Made by a program: the position numbers and the translations under genes | Shown: piece after piece, positions 39,126 through 48,156 of the stretch | Layout: every line of letters begins with the position of its first letter | Position numbering within the stretch: position 1 is the stretch's first letter | NCBI RefSeq assembly: GCF_042219855.1 | Contig: NZ_JBHJHP010000002.1 | Coordinates: forward strand, 372,001-436,000 | Direction: 5' to 3' | Source: JBHJHP01 sp042219855 | GTDB lineage: Bacteria > Bacteroidota > Bacteroidia > Bacteroidales > UBA5342 | DNA length: 64,000 nt | The notes under the pieces: model-generated | What the model was told of the DNA's origin: nothing | The model's input: the letters and a program-made list of their open reading frames with translations, nothing else | The model's database searches: none

Positions 39126-40427
39126 ATGAGTATTGTTGCTATTGTAGGGAGGCCAAATGTTGGCAAATCAACACTGTTTAACCGCTTGACAGAGTCCAAA
39201 AGGGCTATTGTTGATGAGACTGCAGGAGTTACCCGCGACCGCCATTACGGAAAATCGTTATGGAACGGAAAGGAGTTTTCTGTGGTTGACACCGGTGGTT
39301 ATGTGGTGAATTCTGATGATGTGTTTGAGGAACAGATCCGTAAACAGGTACTTATTGCAATAGCTGAAGCCGATCTTATCATTATGCTGGTTGATGTAAC
39401 AACGGGCATAACTGATATGGATTCTGCTGTTGCAGAGATCCTGAGAAAAACGGAGAAAAAAGTGATTCTTGTTGTCAACAAAGTTGATAACAATATGCAG
39501 ATAAACGATGCATATGAATTTTACAACCTTGGACTGGGTGACTATTTCATGATATCGTCTATGAATGGTTCGGGTACAGGTGAACTGCTTGATCATGTCG
39601 CAGCAAACCTGGAAGAGGATACAGCAGAAACTGACGAAGAATTGCCTAAGATTGCTGTGGTTGGCAGACCCAATGTGGGTAAATCATCCATTATCAATGC
39701 TTTTATCGGAGAAGAACGCAACATTGTAACAGATGTTGCAGGTACAACACGTGATTCCATTAACACCCGTTTTAATAAATTCGGACACGATTTTATTCTT
39801 ATTGATACAGCAGGCCTTAGAAAAAAAGGCAAGGTAAGTGAAGACCTTGAATTCTATTCCGTGCTCCGGGCTATCCGCTCCATAGAATATTCTGATGTGT
39901 GCGTTCTGATGATTGATGCCACCCGTGGCGTTGAAGCACAGGACATGAACATCTACAATATTATTAACCGCAACCGCAAAGGCGTTGTGGTTTGTGTGAA
40001 TAAATGGGACCTTATTGAAAAGGATACGCATACGGCCAAAGAATTTGAACGCGATATAAGAGAACGTTTTGCCCCGTTTACAGATTTCCCCATCCTGTTT
40101 ACCTCTGTGCCTGACAAGCAGCGCATACTTAAGGTTCTTGAAATGTCGATGAAAGTGTATGAGAATAAAACCCGCAAAGTACCCACCTCAAAACTGAACG
40201 AGGTAATGCAGGAAGCCATAGAAAACTATCATCCACCGGCCGTAAAAGGAAAATTTATAAAAATAAAATTTGTGACGCAGTTACCCTCAACAACGCCATC
40301 TTTTGCGTTTTTCTGTAATCTGCCTCAGTATGTGAAAGAGCCTTACCGACGGTACCTTGAAAATCAAATCAGAAAAAACTGGGATTTTTCGGGTGTTCCG
40401 ATTCGTGTTTTCATGCGCAAAAAGTAA
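39126..40427 (+). CDS. der: Ribosome-assembly GTPase Der (EngA)
   Basis: A 433-residue tandem GTPase essential for 50S subunit maturation. Two G domains are clear: AIVGRPNVGKSTLFNRLTES (about 4-23), with DTGGY and NKVD; and AVVGRPNVGKSSIINAFIGE (about 178-197), with DTAGL and NKWD (VVVCVNKWDLIEKD). A C-terminal KH-like domain (about 350-433) ends RKNWDFSGVPIRVFMRKK, the conserved finish. The length is normal and all motifs are intact. Confidence 0.96.
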   Translation: MSIVAIVGRPNVGKSTLFNRLTESKRAIVDETAGVTRDRHYGKSLWNGKEFSVVDTGGYVVNSDDVFEEQIRKQVLIAIAEADLIIMLVDVTTGITDMDSAVAEILRKTEKKVILVVNKVDNNMQINDAYEFYNLGLGDYFMISSMNGSGTGELLDHVAANLEEDTAETDEELPKIAVVGRPNVGKSSIINAFIGEERNIVTDVAGTTRDSINTRFNKFGHDFILIDTAGLRKKGKVSEDLEFYSVLRAIRSIEYSDVCVLMIDATRGVEAQDMNIYNIINRNRKGVVVCVNKWDLIEKDTHTAKEFERDIRERFAPFTDFPILFTSVPDKQRILKVLEMSMKVYENKTRKVPTSKLNEVMQEAIENYHPPAVKGKFIKIKFVTQLPSTTPSFAFFCNLPQYVKEPYRRYLENQIRKNWDFSGVPIRVFMRKK

Positions 40428-40473
40428 CTTTGTAAAACAAACAACTACCCGCTGGGAACAAAAATTATTAGGC

Positions 40474-41067
40474 ATGTCTGAATTCATTCCGACAGATTCT
40501 TTTTTCTATACGTATATCCTTATACCACTGCTGATTTTTCTTGCCCGCATCAGTGACCAGAGTATTGGAACACTTCGTATTATCTTCGTATCAAAGGGTT
40601 TTAAGGTTATCGGCCCACTGCTCGGCTTTTTCGAGGTGATCATCTGGCTGCTCGCCATGGGACAAATCATGCAACACCTGAACAATGTGTGGTGTTACCT
40701 GGCATATGGCGGAGGATTTGCGACAGGGAATTACATCGGTATGAGACTCGAAGAACGCCTTTCACTCGGAACGGTTCTTGTTCGCATTATACCCAAAAAA
40801 GATACCACAAAACTTATCGAGAACCTTCGTAATGAAAAGTTCGGCGTCACTTATCTTGATGCCAAAGGAGGAAAAGGGCCTGTAAACATTATCCTTACCA
40901 TTGTTAAAAGAAAGCAACTCCCCAAAGTTGCCAGTATTATCAATGAACATAACCCTAATGCATTCTACACTGTGGAAGAGCTGAAAACGGTTAATGAAGG
41001 CGTTATGCCTTTGGAAACGAATAACACGATATTTAAAAGGTTAACCCAAAGCCGGAAAAACAAGTAA
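40474..41067 (+). CDS. UPF0316 / DUF5698-DUF2179 membrane protein
   Basis: A 197-residue protein with three N-terminal membrane helices (about 12-30, 45-62, 67-85), including LARISDQSIGTLRIIFVSKG and GFFEVIIWLLAMGQIMQHL. A soluble DUF2179 domain (about 105-180) has GTVLVRIIPKKDTTKLIENL, GVTYLDAKGGKGPVNIILTI and FYTVEELKTVNEG. The architecture matches the UPF0316 family, whose role is unknown, though DUF2179 domains may bind small ligands. The start at 40474 is preferred: the longer frame, reaching back to 40357, overlaps der and does not fit the family. Confidence 0.88.
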   Translation: MSEFIPTDSFFYTYILIPLLIFLARISDQSIGTLRIIFVSKGFKVIGPLLGFFEVIIWLLAMGQIMQHLNNVWCYLAYGGGFATGNYIGMRLEERLSLGTVLVRIIPKKDTTKLIENLRNEKFGVTYLDAKGGKGPVNIILTIVKRKQLPKVASIINEHNPNAFYTVEELKTVNEGVMPLETNNTIFKRLTQSRKNK

Positions 41068-41194
41068 GAGGCACATTGAAATATTGGATGTGAACCCGAA
41101 AATTAAACTTCATTAACCTTTGTTCTGGCACTTAATCTAATCTGCAGTATCATTGAGACTTACCTGACTCAAACTGAAAGAAACGGCCCATTTC

Positions 41195-41258
41195 GAGTTA
41201 ACAAAACACGCATATCTATGCAACATTTTTAGCACCTGAGTTAACAAAGCAACACTCA
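41195..41258 (+). promoter_or_regulatory. Direct repeats upstream of the SusC promoter, candidate HTCS operator
   Basis: GAGTTAACAAA occurs at 41195-41205 and again at 41238-41248. Each is followed by a CAC...CAT-like tail. The copies are 43 bp apart (about four helix turns) and the second ends 29 bases before the TTTG of the SusC promoter. AraC-type regulators of PULs bind such paired direct repeats. Confidence 0.5.
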
Positions 41259-41277
41259 TCATTAACATTAATTCACG

Positions 41278-41305
41278 TTTGAAACTACGCTATAATCTAC
41301 ATTTG
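41278..41305 (+). promoter_or_regulatory. Promoter of the polysaccharide utilisation operon
   Basis: TTTG (41278-41281) and TACATTTG (41298-41305) are separated by 16 bases, close to the Bacteroidota consensus. Transcription would start near 41311, leaving a leader of about 37 bases before the SusC start at 41348. The 41068-41194 part of the gap shows nothing else. Confidence 0.65.
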
Positions 41306-41347
41306 GAGGATGATTAAAGCTGAGTTATTACTTAATTAATTAATTCT

Positions 41348-44300
41348 ATGATGAACCAAAAATCCCAAAAACGTATTATGGCAAATGGTATGCCCGGGAG
41401 GCATCACCGGTTTGCTTTAATTCTTCTACTGATGTTGTCAGGACTGACAGCATTTGGCCAGAGTATCCGGACCATATCAGGTACCGTGACTTCTGCTGCC
41501 GACAAAGCGCCTGTACCAGGCGTAAATGTAATTATTAAAGGTACTACTATGGGGGCCATAACCAATGCGGATGGTGTATATACCATTAAAGCAAAAAATG
41601 GTGATGTCCTTTCATTTTCCTTTATTGGTTTCGAAACAAAAGACGTAACTGTTTCAGGACAGGATCAGATTGATGTGGTTTTACAGGAAAACATGTCAGA
41701 ATTTGATGAACTTGTCGTGGTAGGTTATGGTGTTCAACAGAAAAAACTGGTTACCGGTGCCACCGTCCAGATTGATGGCGATGCCATTGAAAAGACCAGC
41801 ACAACAGGGTTTCTCCAGGCCATGCAGGGTCAGACTGCCGGCGTAAATATTACGTCTACTTCGGGTCAGCCCGGAGAAGGGCTTAAAGTAAATATTCGCG
41901 GTGTGGGAACCATTGGAAATGCCGGCCCGCTGTATGTTGTTGATGGTGTTCAGTCCGGGGACATTTCGTACCTGAACAATGCTGATATCGAAAGTGTGGA
42001 TATCCTGAAAGATGCGGCATCTGCTGCGATCTACGGATCACAGGCTGCAAACGGCGTAATTCTTATCACAACAAAACAAGGTAAAAAGGGTAAAACCAGT
42101 ATGACTTTCGACAGCTATTACGGGGTGCAGAATGTAGCCCGTCAGGTGGACCTGTTAAATGAAAGGGAATATGCTGTAATTATGAATGAGGCAGCCATTA
42201 ATAACGGGAAACTTCCCTATTTTACCATGGATGAAATAAATGGCATGGGAAGCGGAACAAACTGGATTGATGAAATGCTTTATAAAAATGCAGTTACCCA
42301 AAACTATGCATTGGGTCTGAATGGTGGCAGCGATGCATCAACCTACTCCATGTCGCTTTCATACACAGGTCAGGAAGGTGTGGTTGGTGGTCCTTCGGTA
42401 TCCGATTATAACCGTTATGTTTTCCGCATTAACACTGAACATAACTTACTGAACGATTATATTACCATTGGTCAGCACATGACCTTCAGCTATACAGATA
42501 AAAAAGGCATATCCGTTGGTAATCAATACAATAACACCTTCCGCGGAGCATTTAACACCAGTCCGATCTTACCCATGTACGATGATAACGGTAACTTTCT
42601 TGATAACACCCCCGGAGCCGGTGTAATGTATAATGGTGAAGAATGGGAGCCCTGGGTTGAAGGTGAAAATAACCCATATGCCGCCATGGTGTACAATAAC
42701 CAGGAACTGAACAGAGATCAAAAACTTTTTGGAGATGTATACATGGATATTAAACCGTTTAAGGGTTTTTCATTCCGTACCAGACTGGGCGTTGATTACT
42801 ATGCAGGTAAATCCCGCTCTTTTAATCCGGTATACCAGTTGTCCATTTACAGTTTTCGCCTGCACGATCAGGCAGGACAGGGTATGAACAACGGTCTGGC
42901 GCTGACATGGGACAACTATGCAACCTATAAGTTTAACGCCGGATCTCATGACATGAGTGTTATGGCCGGTATGTCGTCCTATCAAAACCGTGCCACATGG
43001 ATGAATCTTTCCAATGCTGATTTGAATACATCCGACTTTGAACATGCGTACATAAACGCAACAACCAATACCGACTTAACCTTGCTCTCCTATGGTGGCG
43101 GACCAAACGCTGAGGACCTTCGTTTGTCTTATTTCGGACGTTTCAGCTGGAACTATCTTGATAAATATATGCTGAATGCAACATTCCGTGCTGACGGATC
43201 ATCCAAATTTGCAGAAGGCAACCGATGGGGCTATTTCCCGTCTGTTTCTGCCGGATGGGTATTGAGTAATGAATCCTTTGCTGAAAACCTGAATAACTGG
43301 CTTGATTTCTTTAAACTAAGAGCCAGCTGGGGGCAGGTCGGTAATCAGAATATCGGTGCATGGCAGTATGTTGCCCCGATAAGCATAGGAAGTGCAAACT
43401 ACTACTTTGAATCCACGAACTTCGATGCATCGGGAAACACAGTTGGTGCGTATCCGAGCAGACTTGCGAACCCTGATGTGAGGTGGGAAACTTCAGAGCA
43501 AACAAATATAGGTTTTGATGCCCGCTTCATCAACGCTAAACTGGGTGTTAATTTCGACTGGTACGATAAAACAACACTTGACTGGTTGATTGAGAAACCA
43601 GGATTTGCAACAGATGGTGCCAATCCGCCTTATTTCAATGGTGGTGATGTTACAAATACCGGTGTGGAAGTTGCTGTGTCGTGGAACGATAATGCAGGAA
43701 AATTCAACTACTGGATCAATGCCAATATTGCAAAAAATAAGAATATTGTCAATAATGTACCTACAGAAGACGGTATAATCCACGGCCTTACCAATCAACT
43801 ATTTGATAATGCAGGTGAGTTTTACCGCAGAGCCGAAAGCGGTTATCCAATCGGATATTTTTGGGGACTTGAGACGGACGGAGTGTTCCAGACAGAAGCT
43901 GAGGTTGCATCTTACCGGAATTCTGAAGGGAAAGTGATACAGCCAAATGCCAAACCGGGAGATCTGAAATTTGTGGATGTTGATGATAACGGTGTTATCA
44001 ACGACGATGACAAGGGAATGGTTGGTGACCCGAATCCGGATATCATCTATGGCTTTAACATTGGTTGCGCGTATAAGGGACTCGATTTCTCTGTCCTTGC
44101 AAGTGGTGTTGCCGGCAATCAGCTGGTTCAGGCCTACAGAAATCAGGTTAACGGCTACTCCAATTACACTTCGGCTATTTTAGAACGATGGCATGGTGAA
44201 GGAACATCAAATACTGTTCCCCGTGTAACGGAGACCAACGTGAATTACATCAACTTCTCTGACATAATGGTTCAGGATGGCGATTACCTGCGCATCAGTA

Positions 44301-44521
44301 ATATTACACTCGGATATGACTTTACCAAAACACTGATTAAACCTACTGTATTTAAACAGTTGAGGCTGTACGCTACCGTTCAGAATGCATTCACCTTTAC
44401 AACATACGATGGCATGGATCCTGAAGTTGGTTATGGTGTGGAAAACGGTTCATCGGGAATTGATCTTGGATATTATCCGCGTCCGAGAACAATTTTACTG
44501 GGTGTTAATCTGAAATTTTAA
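41348..44521 (+). CDS. susC: SusC-type TonB-dependent outer-membrane transporter
   Basis: A 1057-residue glycan importer. It begins with a signal peptide ending in LTAFGQ, followed by a carboxypeptidase-regulatory-like domain (about 40-125: ISGTVTSAADKAPVPGVNVI). The TonB/plug start is FDELVVVGYGVQQKKLVTGA, with VNIRGVGTIGNAGPLYVVDG and DAASAAIYGSQAANGVILIT typical of SusC plugs. A 22-strand barrel follows, ending YPRPRTILLGVNLKF with terminal Phe. No STN domain is present, so regulation is by the HTCS rather than an ECF anti-sigma pair. It forms the membrane part of the SusCD complex with the next gene, 12 bases on. Confidence 0.95.
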   Translation: MMNQKSQKRIMANGMPGRHHRFALILLLMLSGLTAFGQSIRTISGTVTSAADKAPVPGVNVIIKGTTMGAITNADGVYTIKAKNGDVLSFSFIGFETKDVTVSGQDQIDVVLQENMSEFDELVVVGYGVQQKKLVTGATVQIDGDAIEKTSTTGFLQAMQGQTAGVNITSTSGQPGEGLKVNIRGVGTIGNAGPLYVVDGVQSGDISYLNNADIESVDILKDAASAAIYGSQAANGVILITTKQGKKGKTSMTFDSYYGVQNVARQVDLLNEREYAVIMNEAAINNGKLPYFTMDEINGMGSGTNWIDEMLYKNAVTQNYALGLNGGSDASTYSMSLSYTGQEGVVGGPSVSDYNRYVFRINTEHNLLNDYITIGQHMTFSYTDKKGISVGNQYNNTFRGAFNTSPILPMYDDNGNFLDNTPGAGVMYNGEEWEPWVEGENNPYAAMVYNNQELNRDQKLFGDVYMDIKPFKGFSFRTRLGVDYYAGKSRSFNPVYQLSIYSFRLHDQAGQGMNNGLALTWDNYATYKFNAGSHDMSVMAGMSSYQNRATWMNLSNADLNTSDFEHAYINATTNTDLTLLSYGGGPNAEDLRLSYFGRFSWNYLDKYMLNATFRADGSSKFAEGNRWGYFPSVSAGWVLSNESFAENLNNWLDFFKLRASWGQVGNQNIGAWQYVAPISIGSANYYFESTNFDASGNTVGAYPSRLANPDVRWETSEQTNIGFDARFINAKLGVNFDWYDKTTLDWLIEKPGFATDGANPPYFNGGDVTNTGVEVAVSWNDNAGKFNYWINANIAKNKNIVNNVPTEDGIIHGLTNQLFDNAGEFYRRAESGYPIGYFWGLETDGVFQTEAEVASYRNSEGKVIQPNAKPGDLKFVDVDDNGVINDDDKGMVGDPNPDIIYGFNIGCAYKGLDFSVLASGVAGNQLVQAYRNQVNGYSNYTSAILERWHGEGTSNTVPRVTETNVNYINFSDIMVQDGDYLRISNITLGYDFTKTLIKPTVFKQLRLYATVQNAFTFTTYDGMDPEVGYGVENGSSGIDLGYYPRPRTILLGVNLKF

Positions 44522-44533
44522 AAACCGGAAAAA

Positions 44534-46150
44534 ATGAAAAACATAAAATTATATATCATCGCTTTAGGAGCACTCATATTAAGCAGCTGCTCCGACAGTT
44601 TTCTGGATAGTGAACCGATAATTGATATCACGACAGAAAACTTTTATAAAACCAAAAAGGATGCTGAACTTGCGGTCGTCGGCTGCTACGATGGAATACA
44701 GATTCTCTATTCCTCGGGTCAGGCCCTGCCTGTTATCTCTGAAGTAATGGCCGATCAGTGTTTTGGCGGAACAGGTAACAACGACAGTTATGGGTATCAA
44801 CTGCTGGATGAATTCGACCTTAGCCGTTCTCCTGCTGATATAGACATGCTGAATGAAAACTGGAAAGCTTACTACAAGGCTATTTACCGTTGCAATGTTC
44901 TGCTGCAAAAAATGAATCAGATCAATTGGGAAGGTGACACTGCCTATATGAATAACATCGAAGCCCAGGCCAGATTTTTAAGAGCCTATGCTTACTTTGA
45001 TATGGTTCGCATGTGGGAAAAGGTTCCTTTGCTGACTGAACCACAGAATGGCAACATTCCTCAGTCCCCGGCTGATGATACATATAAACAAATTGCAAAA
45101 GACCTGCTGTTTGCTGCAGAATATGGCAGTGAAACCGTGGAACCGGGACGTGTAAACAGATGGGCCGCAAAGGCTTATCTTGCAAGGGTTTTCCTGTACT
45201 ATACCGGGTATTATAACAAAACAGATCTGGCAGGTACGGTTTCAAAAGCCGAAGCCTTACAGGGACTGGAGGATGTAATTGGTAGTGAGGCATACGGCCT
45301 GGTAGAAGAATATAAGAACCTCTGGCCTGCGGCATCAACGGAAGTCAATGAAGATCAGACGGGTACAGTAACCACATATGCCGGGAAGGACAATAAGGAA
45401 ACGGTATTTGCCATTAAATATAATATTACATCTGACTATAATGGTAATGTGGATGGAAATCACTGGATGGTGATGTTCGGTTTAAGAGTGCAGAATTTTA
45501 CACCGCCCTACGGAAAAGGCTGGGGCGCATGTACCGTTTTACCCGAATTCTACAACGCATTCGAAGATGGAGATGCCCGTAAGGTGGCTTCCATTATTGC
45601 CATTAATGAAGAAGGTGTTGAATTCGATAATGGTGATCAACGGGAATATACCGGATATACATCTAAAAAATACTCACCGCTGTCAACATATGTTTTAGTA
45701 AATGATGAATGGGTACTGCGTGATGTAGCCGAAGCAAACAGCGCTGATAATTTTATGATTGGCCAGTTTCAGGATTACGTTGTCATGCGATATGCTGATG
45801 TGTTATTAATGGCTGCAGAGCTTGGCAGTGCCAACGCACAGACTTATTTCGATGAAGTAAGGAGCAGGGCTGGCCTCGACAGCAAAGAAGTCTCAAAAGC
45901 AAACATAATGGAAGAACGGAAATTTGAGTTTGCTTTTGAAGGGATTCGTTACTGGGATCTTCTGAGACAGGGCGTTGATGTACTCGCCAACGCGGTTGCT
46001 GAAAACACAACAGTGTTAAACGGAGGTGTAGAATCCGGTAAGGTTATCCTTAAAAGCAATGTTACGCCTAAAAAAGGCTTGCTGATGATTCCGCAACAAC
46101 AGATCACACGCTCCGGTGGTGTATTAATACAAAATGACGGATGGAAGTAA
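44534..46150 (+). CDS. susD: SusD/RagB-type glycan-binding lipoprotein
   Basis: A 538-residue surface lipoprotein with signal ALGALILSSC (lipid Cys about residue 19), then the SusD start DSFLDSEPIIDITTENFYKT. The tetratricopeptide-like region has ARFLRAYAYFDMVRMWEKVP, the family's most conserved stretch, and WAAKAYLARVFLYYTGYY. The C-terminal part has MRYADVLLMAAEL and ERKFEFAFEGIRYWDLLRQG. It forms the lid over SusC and binds oligosaccharide. Cotranscribed with SusC and the next lipoprotein. Confidence 0.95.
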   Translation: MKNIKLYIIALGALILSSCSDSFLDSEPIIDITTENFYKTKKDAELAVVGCYDGIQILYSSGQALPVISEVMADQCFGGTGNNDSYGYQLLDEFDLSRSPADIDMLNENWKAYYKAIYRCNVLLQKMNQINWEGDTAYMNNIEAQARFLRAYAYFDMVRMWEKVPLLTEPQNGNIPQSPADDTYKQIAKDLLFAAEYGSETVEPGRVNRWAAKAYLARVFLYYTGYYNKTDLAGTVSKAEALQGLEDVIGSEAYGLVEEYKNLWPAASTEVNEDQTGTVTTYAGKDNKETVFAIKYNITSDYNGNVDGNHWMVMFGLRVQNFTPPYGKGWGACTVLPEFYNAFEDGDARKVASIIAINEEGVEFDNGDQREYTGYTSKKYSPLSTYVLVNDEWVLRDVAEANSADNFMIGQFQDYVVMRYADVLLMAAELGSANAQTYFDEVRSRAGLDSKEVSKANIMEERKFEFAFEGIRYWDLLRQGVDVLANAVAENTTVLNGGVESGKVILKSNVTPKKGLLMIPQQQITRSGGVLIQNDGWK

Positions 46151-46169
46151 TTCCAAAAAAATAACAGAT

Positions 46170-48059
46170 ATGAAAAAGAATATATTTCCAATAATACTAG
46201 CAGTTTTGGTACTGGGACTAGGACTTATCGCCTGTCAACCAGAAGAATACAGCCTGGGAGAAGCGATTTCCAAAGATCAACTGGATTTTTCTATTACCCA
46301 GAATGCTGATGATCCCAATATGATAATTCTCGAAAGTATGACTCCCGGTGTTACACCCCTGTGGATTACACCAATGGGGCGATCCACTAAAGTTAAAGAC
46401 ACCGTTAAACTGGCCTTTGCAGGCGATTATAGTTTTGTCTACGGTGTATTAAGCGCCGGTGGTTTTGTTCAGGCTGATACATTTAAGCTGACCTTAAACA
46501 CAAGCAATTTAAGCTATGTAAATGACCCGTTATGGATTTATCTCACCGGTGGGGTTGACTCCAGTAAAACATGGGTAGCAGATAATGGTAAATACGGTCT
46601 GGCTCCCGGAGCCATGTCGTATGCTGATCCTAATACGACAGTTGAATTTGACGATTATACTCCTAACTGGGAGCCTGCCGGAAACGCATTGGGAAGCAGT
46701 GATGAGGATATGGGATGGGGAAGCACCATGACCTTCAGCTTACAGGGCGGAGCCATCATGACCACCAACAAAATCAATGAAGGCGGTATTCAGGAAACCG
46801 GAACATTTTTTCTAAATGTAAAGGCGCATACTTTATCTACTACCGATGCAACCATATTAAGACCGGATAACTTTATTGTCAATGCTGAAAACTGGACCAA
46901 AGACCTGAAGGTTCTTACGCTGAACGAGAATCAATTGCGGATTGCAGTGATGCGTACCAACGATGAAGGCCCATGGTGGTATATCTGGAATTATGTAGCG
47001 AAAGATTATGCCGATAACTACGTATTTGCTGAACCCGAACCGGAATTACCTGACGGTTGGCAGGATGATGTGACCACCGTTGTCAGCCGCAAGATCAAAT
47101 GGGTATTATCTCCGGAGACACCTTTCAACTGGGCGAATCTCGACGGTTCGCTGATGAATACAGGTTGGGTATCACCCGATACGTATGCAGACTGGACCGG
47201 TTTTAATGCGACCATTCCGGAGACCTATGCCAACTTCTCCCTGACATTGAATGCCGATGACAATACTGCCGTATTTGTGGCACCCGACGGTACTGTTGAA
47301 GAAGGGACATATACGCTGGATGATAAAGGAGTTTACACATTTGACGGACTAAAACCTTCATTTAATATCTGTTCCTGGGTCAACTTATCGACCACCGCTG
47401 AAAACCAGTGGCGTATTTTAAGTATTGAGAAAGACCCGACAGGAGCCATAAGTGGCATGTGGGTTGGTTCACGTGATCCGGCAAAACCGGAATATATGAC
47501 CTTCCATCTGTTGCCTCAGCTGGGCGGCGGCGAAGCTGATCCGCTGGCACCGTGGAAAAGTGCGCTGGTTGGTAAAACCTTTGTTCCCGATGTGAACTGG
47601 TTCGTTGACTGGGTTACCAGTCCTCCGAATTTTACCGGTGGATGGACAAGTGCCAGTACCTTCGGTGATGATTTCACCAGTAACGGATGGATATGGACCG
47701 AAGATACCCGCAATATAGCCGAAAGTGCCAGTCTCACCTTCTTTATGGACGGTGAAAATATAATGTGCACTAAATCGCAGGCAGGAGCTGATGATACAAC
47801 CTCTGTGGTCACCATTGATCCCAAAGCAGCCACATTGGTTTTCGGTATGCAACTGATCAATTACGATGGTTCTCCGGCAAGCTGGTTGCCCAGAGGAGGC
47901 GATGGTGTTACATGGCACTTTGTAGGACATGGAGGAAGCAACCTTGGAAATATTGCAACAGAAGGAATGTGGCTGGGTTTTGAAAATGCCAAACCGGGTG
48001 AAAATGATAAACCGGATGGTGAAACCACCATACTCCACTACATTATAAAACCAGAATGA
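46170..48059 (+). CDS. Surface glycan-binding lipoprotein, three-module type
   Basis: A 629-residue lipoprotein: the signal IFPIILAVLVLGLGLIAC sets the lipid Cys near residue 22. The start at 46170 is used since the upstream frame (46134) overlaps SusD and would bury the signal. After an N-terminal PKD-like strand domain (about 25-115) come three related blocks of about 150 residues, each rich in Trp. Each has a W-x-W-like opening, a sheet with TFSLQGG, SLTLNADD or SLTFFMDG, and a closing strand such as MTFHLLPQ or TTILHYIIKPE. No catalytic motif is seen. Its place after SusCD and before the endoglucanase matches SGBP genes, which capture polysaccharide at the cell surface. A strong hairpin follows. 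Confidence 0.72.
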   Translation: MKKNIFPIILAVLVLGLGLIACQPEEYSLGEAISKDQLDFSITQNADDPNMIILESMTPGVTPLWITPMGRSTKVKDTVKLAFAGDYSFVYGVLSAGGFVQADTFKLTLNTSNLSYVNDPLWIYLTGGVDSSKTWVADNGKYGLAPGAMSYADPNTTVEFDDYTPNWEPAGNALGSSDEDMGWGSTMTFSLQGGAIMTTNKINEGGIQETGTFFLNVKAHTLSTTDATILRPDNFIVNAENWTKDLKVLTLNENQLRIAVMRTNDEGPWWYIWNYVAKDYADNYVFAEPEPELPDGWQDDVTTVVSRKIKWVLSPETPFNWANLDGSLMNTGWVSPDTYADWTGFNATIPETYANFSLTLNADDNTAVFVAPDGTVEEGTYTLDDKGVYTFDGLKPSFNICSWVNLSTTAENQWRILSIEKDPTGAISGMWVGSRDPAKPEYMTFHLLPQLGGGEADPLAPWKSALVGKTFVPDVNWFVDWVTSPPNFTGGWTSASTFGDDFTSNGWIWTEDTRNIAESASLTFFMDGENIMCTKSQAGADDTTSVVTIDPKAATLVFGMQLINYDGSPASWLPRGGDGVTWHFVGHGGSNLGNIATEGMWLGFENAKPGENDKPDGETTILHYIIKPE

Positions 48060-48065
48060 GAATAG

Positions 48066-48093
48066 AACTCCGGGTGAAAAAACACCCGGAGTT
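48066..48093 (+). terminator. 11-bp perfect hairpin between SGBP and GH5 genes
   Basis: AACTCCGGGTG (48066-48076), loop of six A, and CACCCGGAGTT (48083-48093). It is followed by TTAAATCATTT, not a clean T run, so it may act as an mRNA-end stabiliser or a partial terminator lowering enzyme expression relative to SusCD. Confidence 0.7.
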
Positions 48094-48156
48094 TAAATCA
48101 TTTGATTAATTTTGTTTCATTCAAGGGATTAACCCTGCATTTACATACTTTTCTAA

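Noticed and set aside
41068..41194. Possible small RNA or tRNA in the gap before SusC
   Set aside because: No cloverleaf, promoter-terminator pair or conserved motif could be seen.
47469..48038. Open frame of 189 codons on the minus strand
   Set aside because: It is antisense to the third module of the glycan-binding lipoprotein; no recognisable motif.
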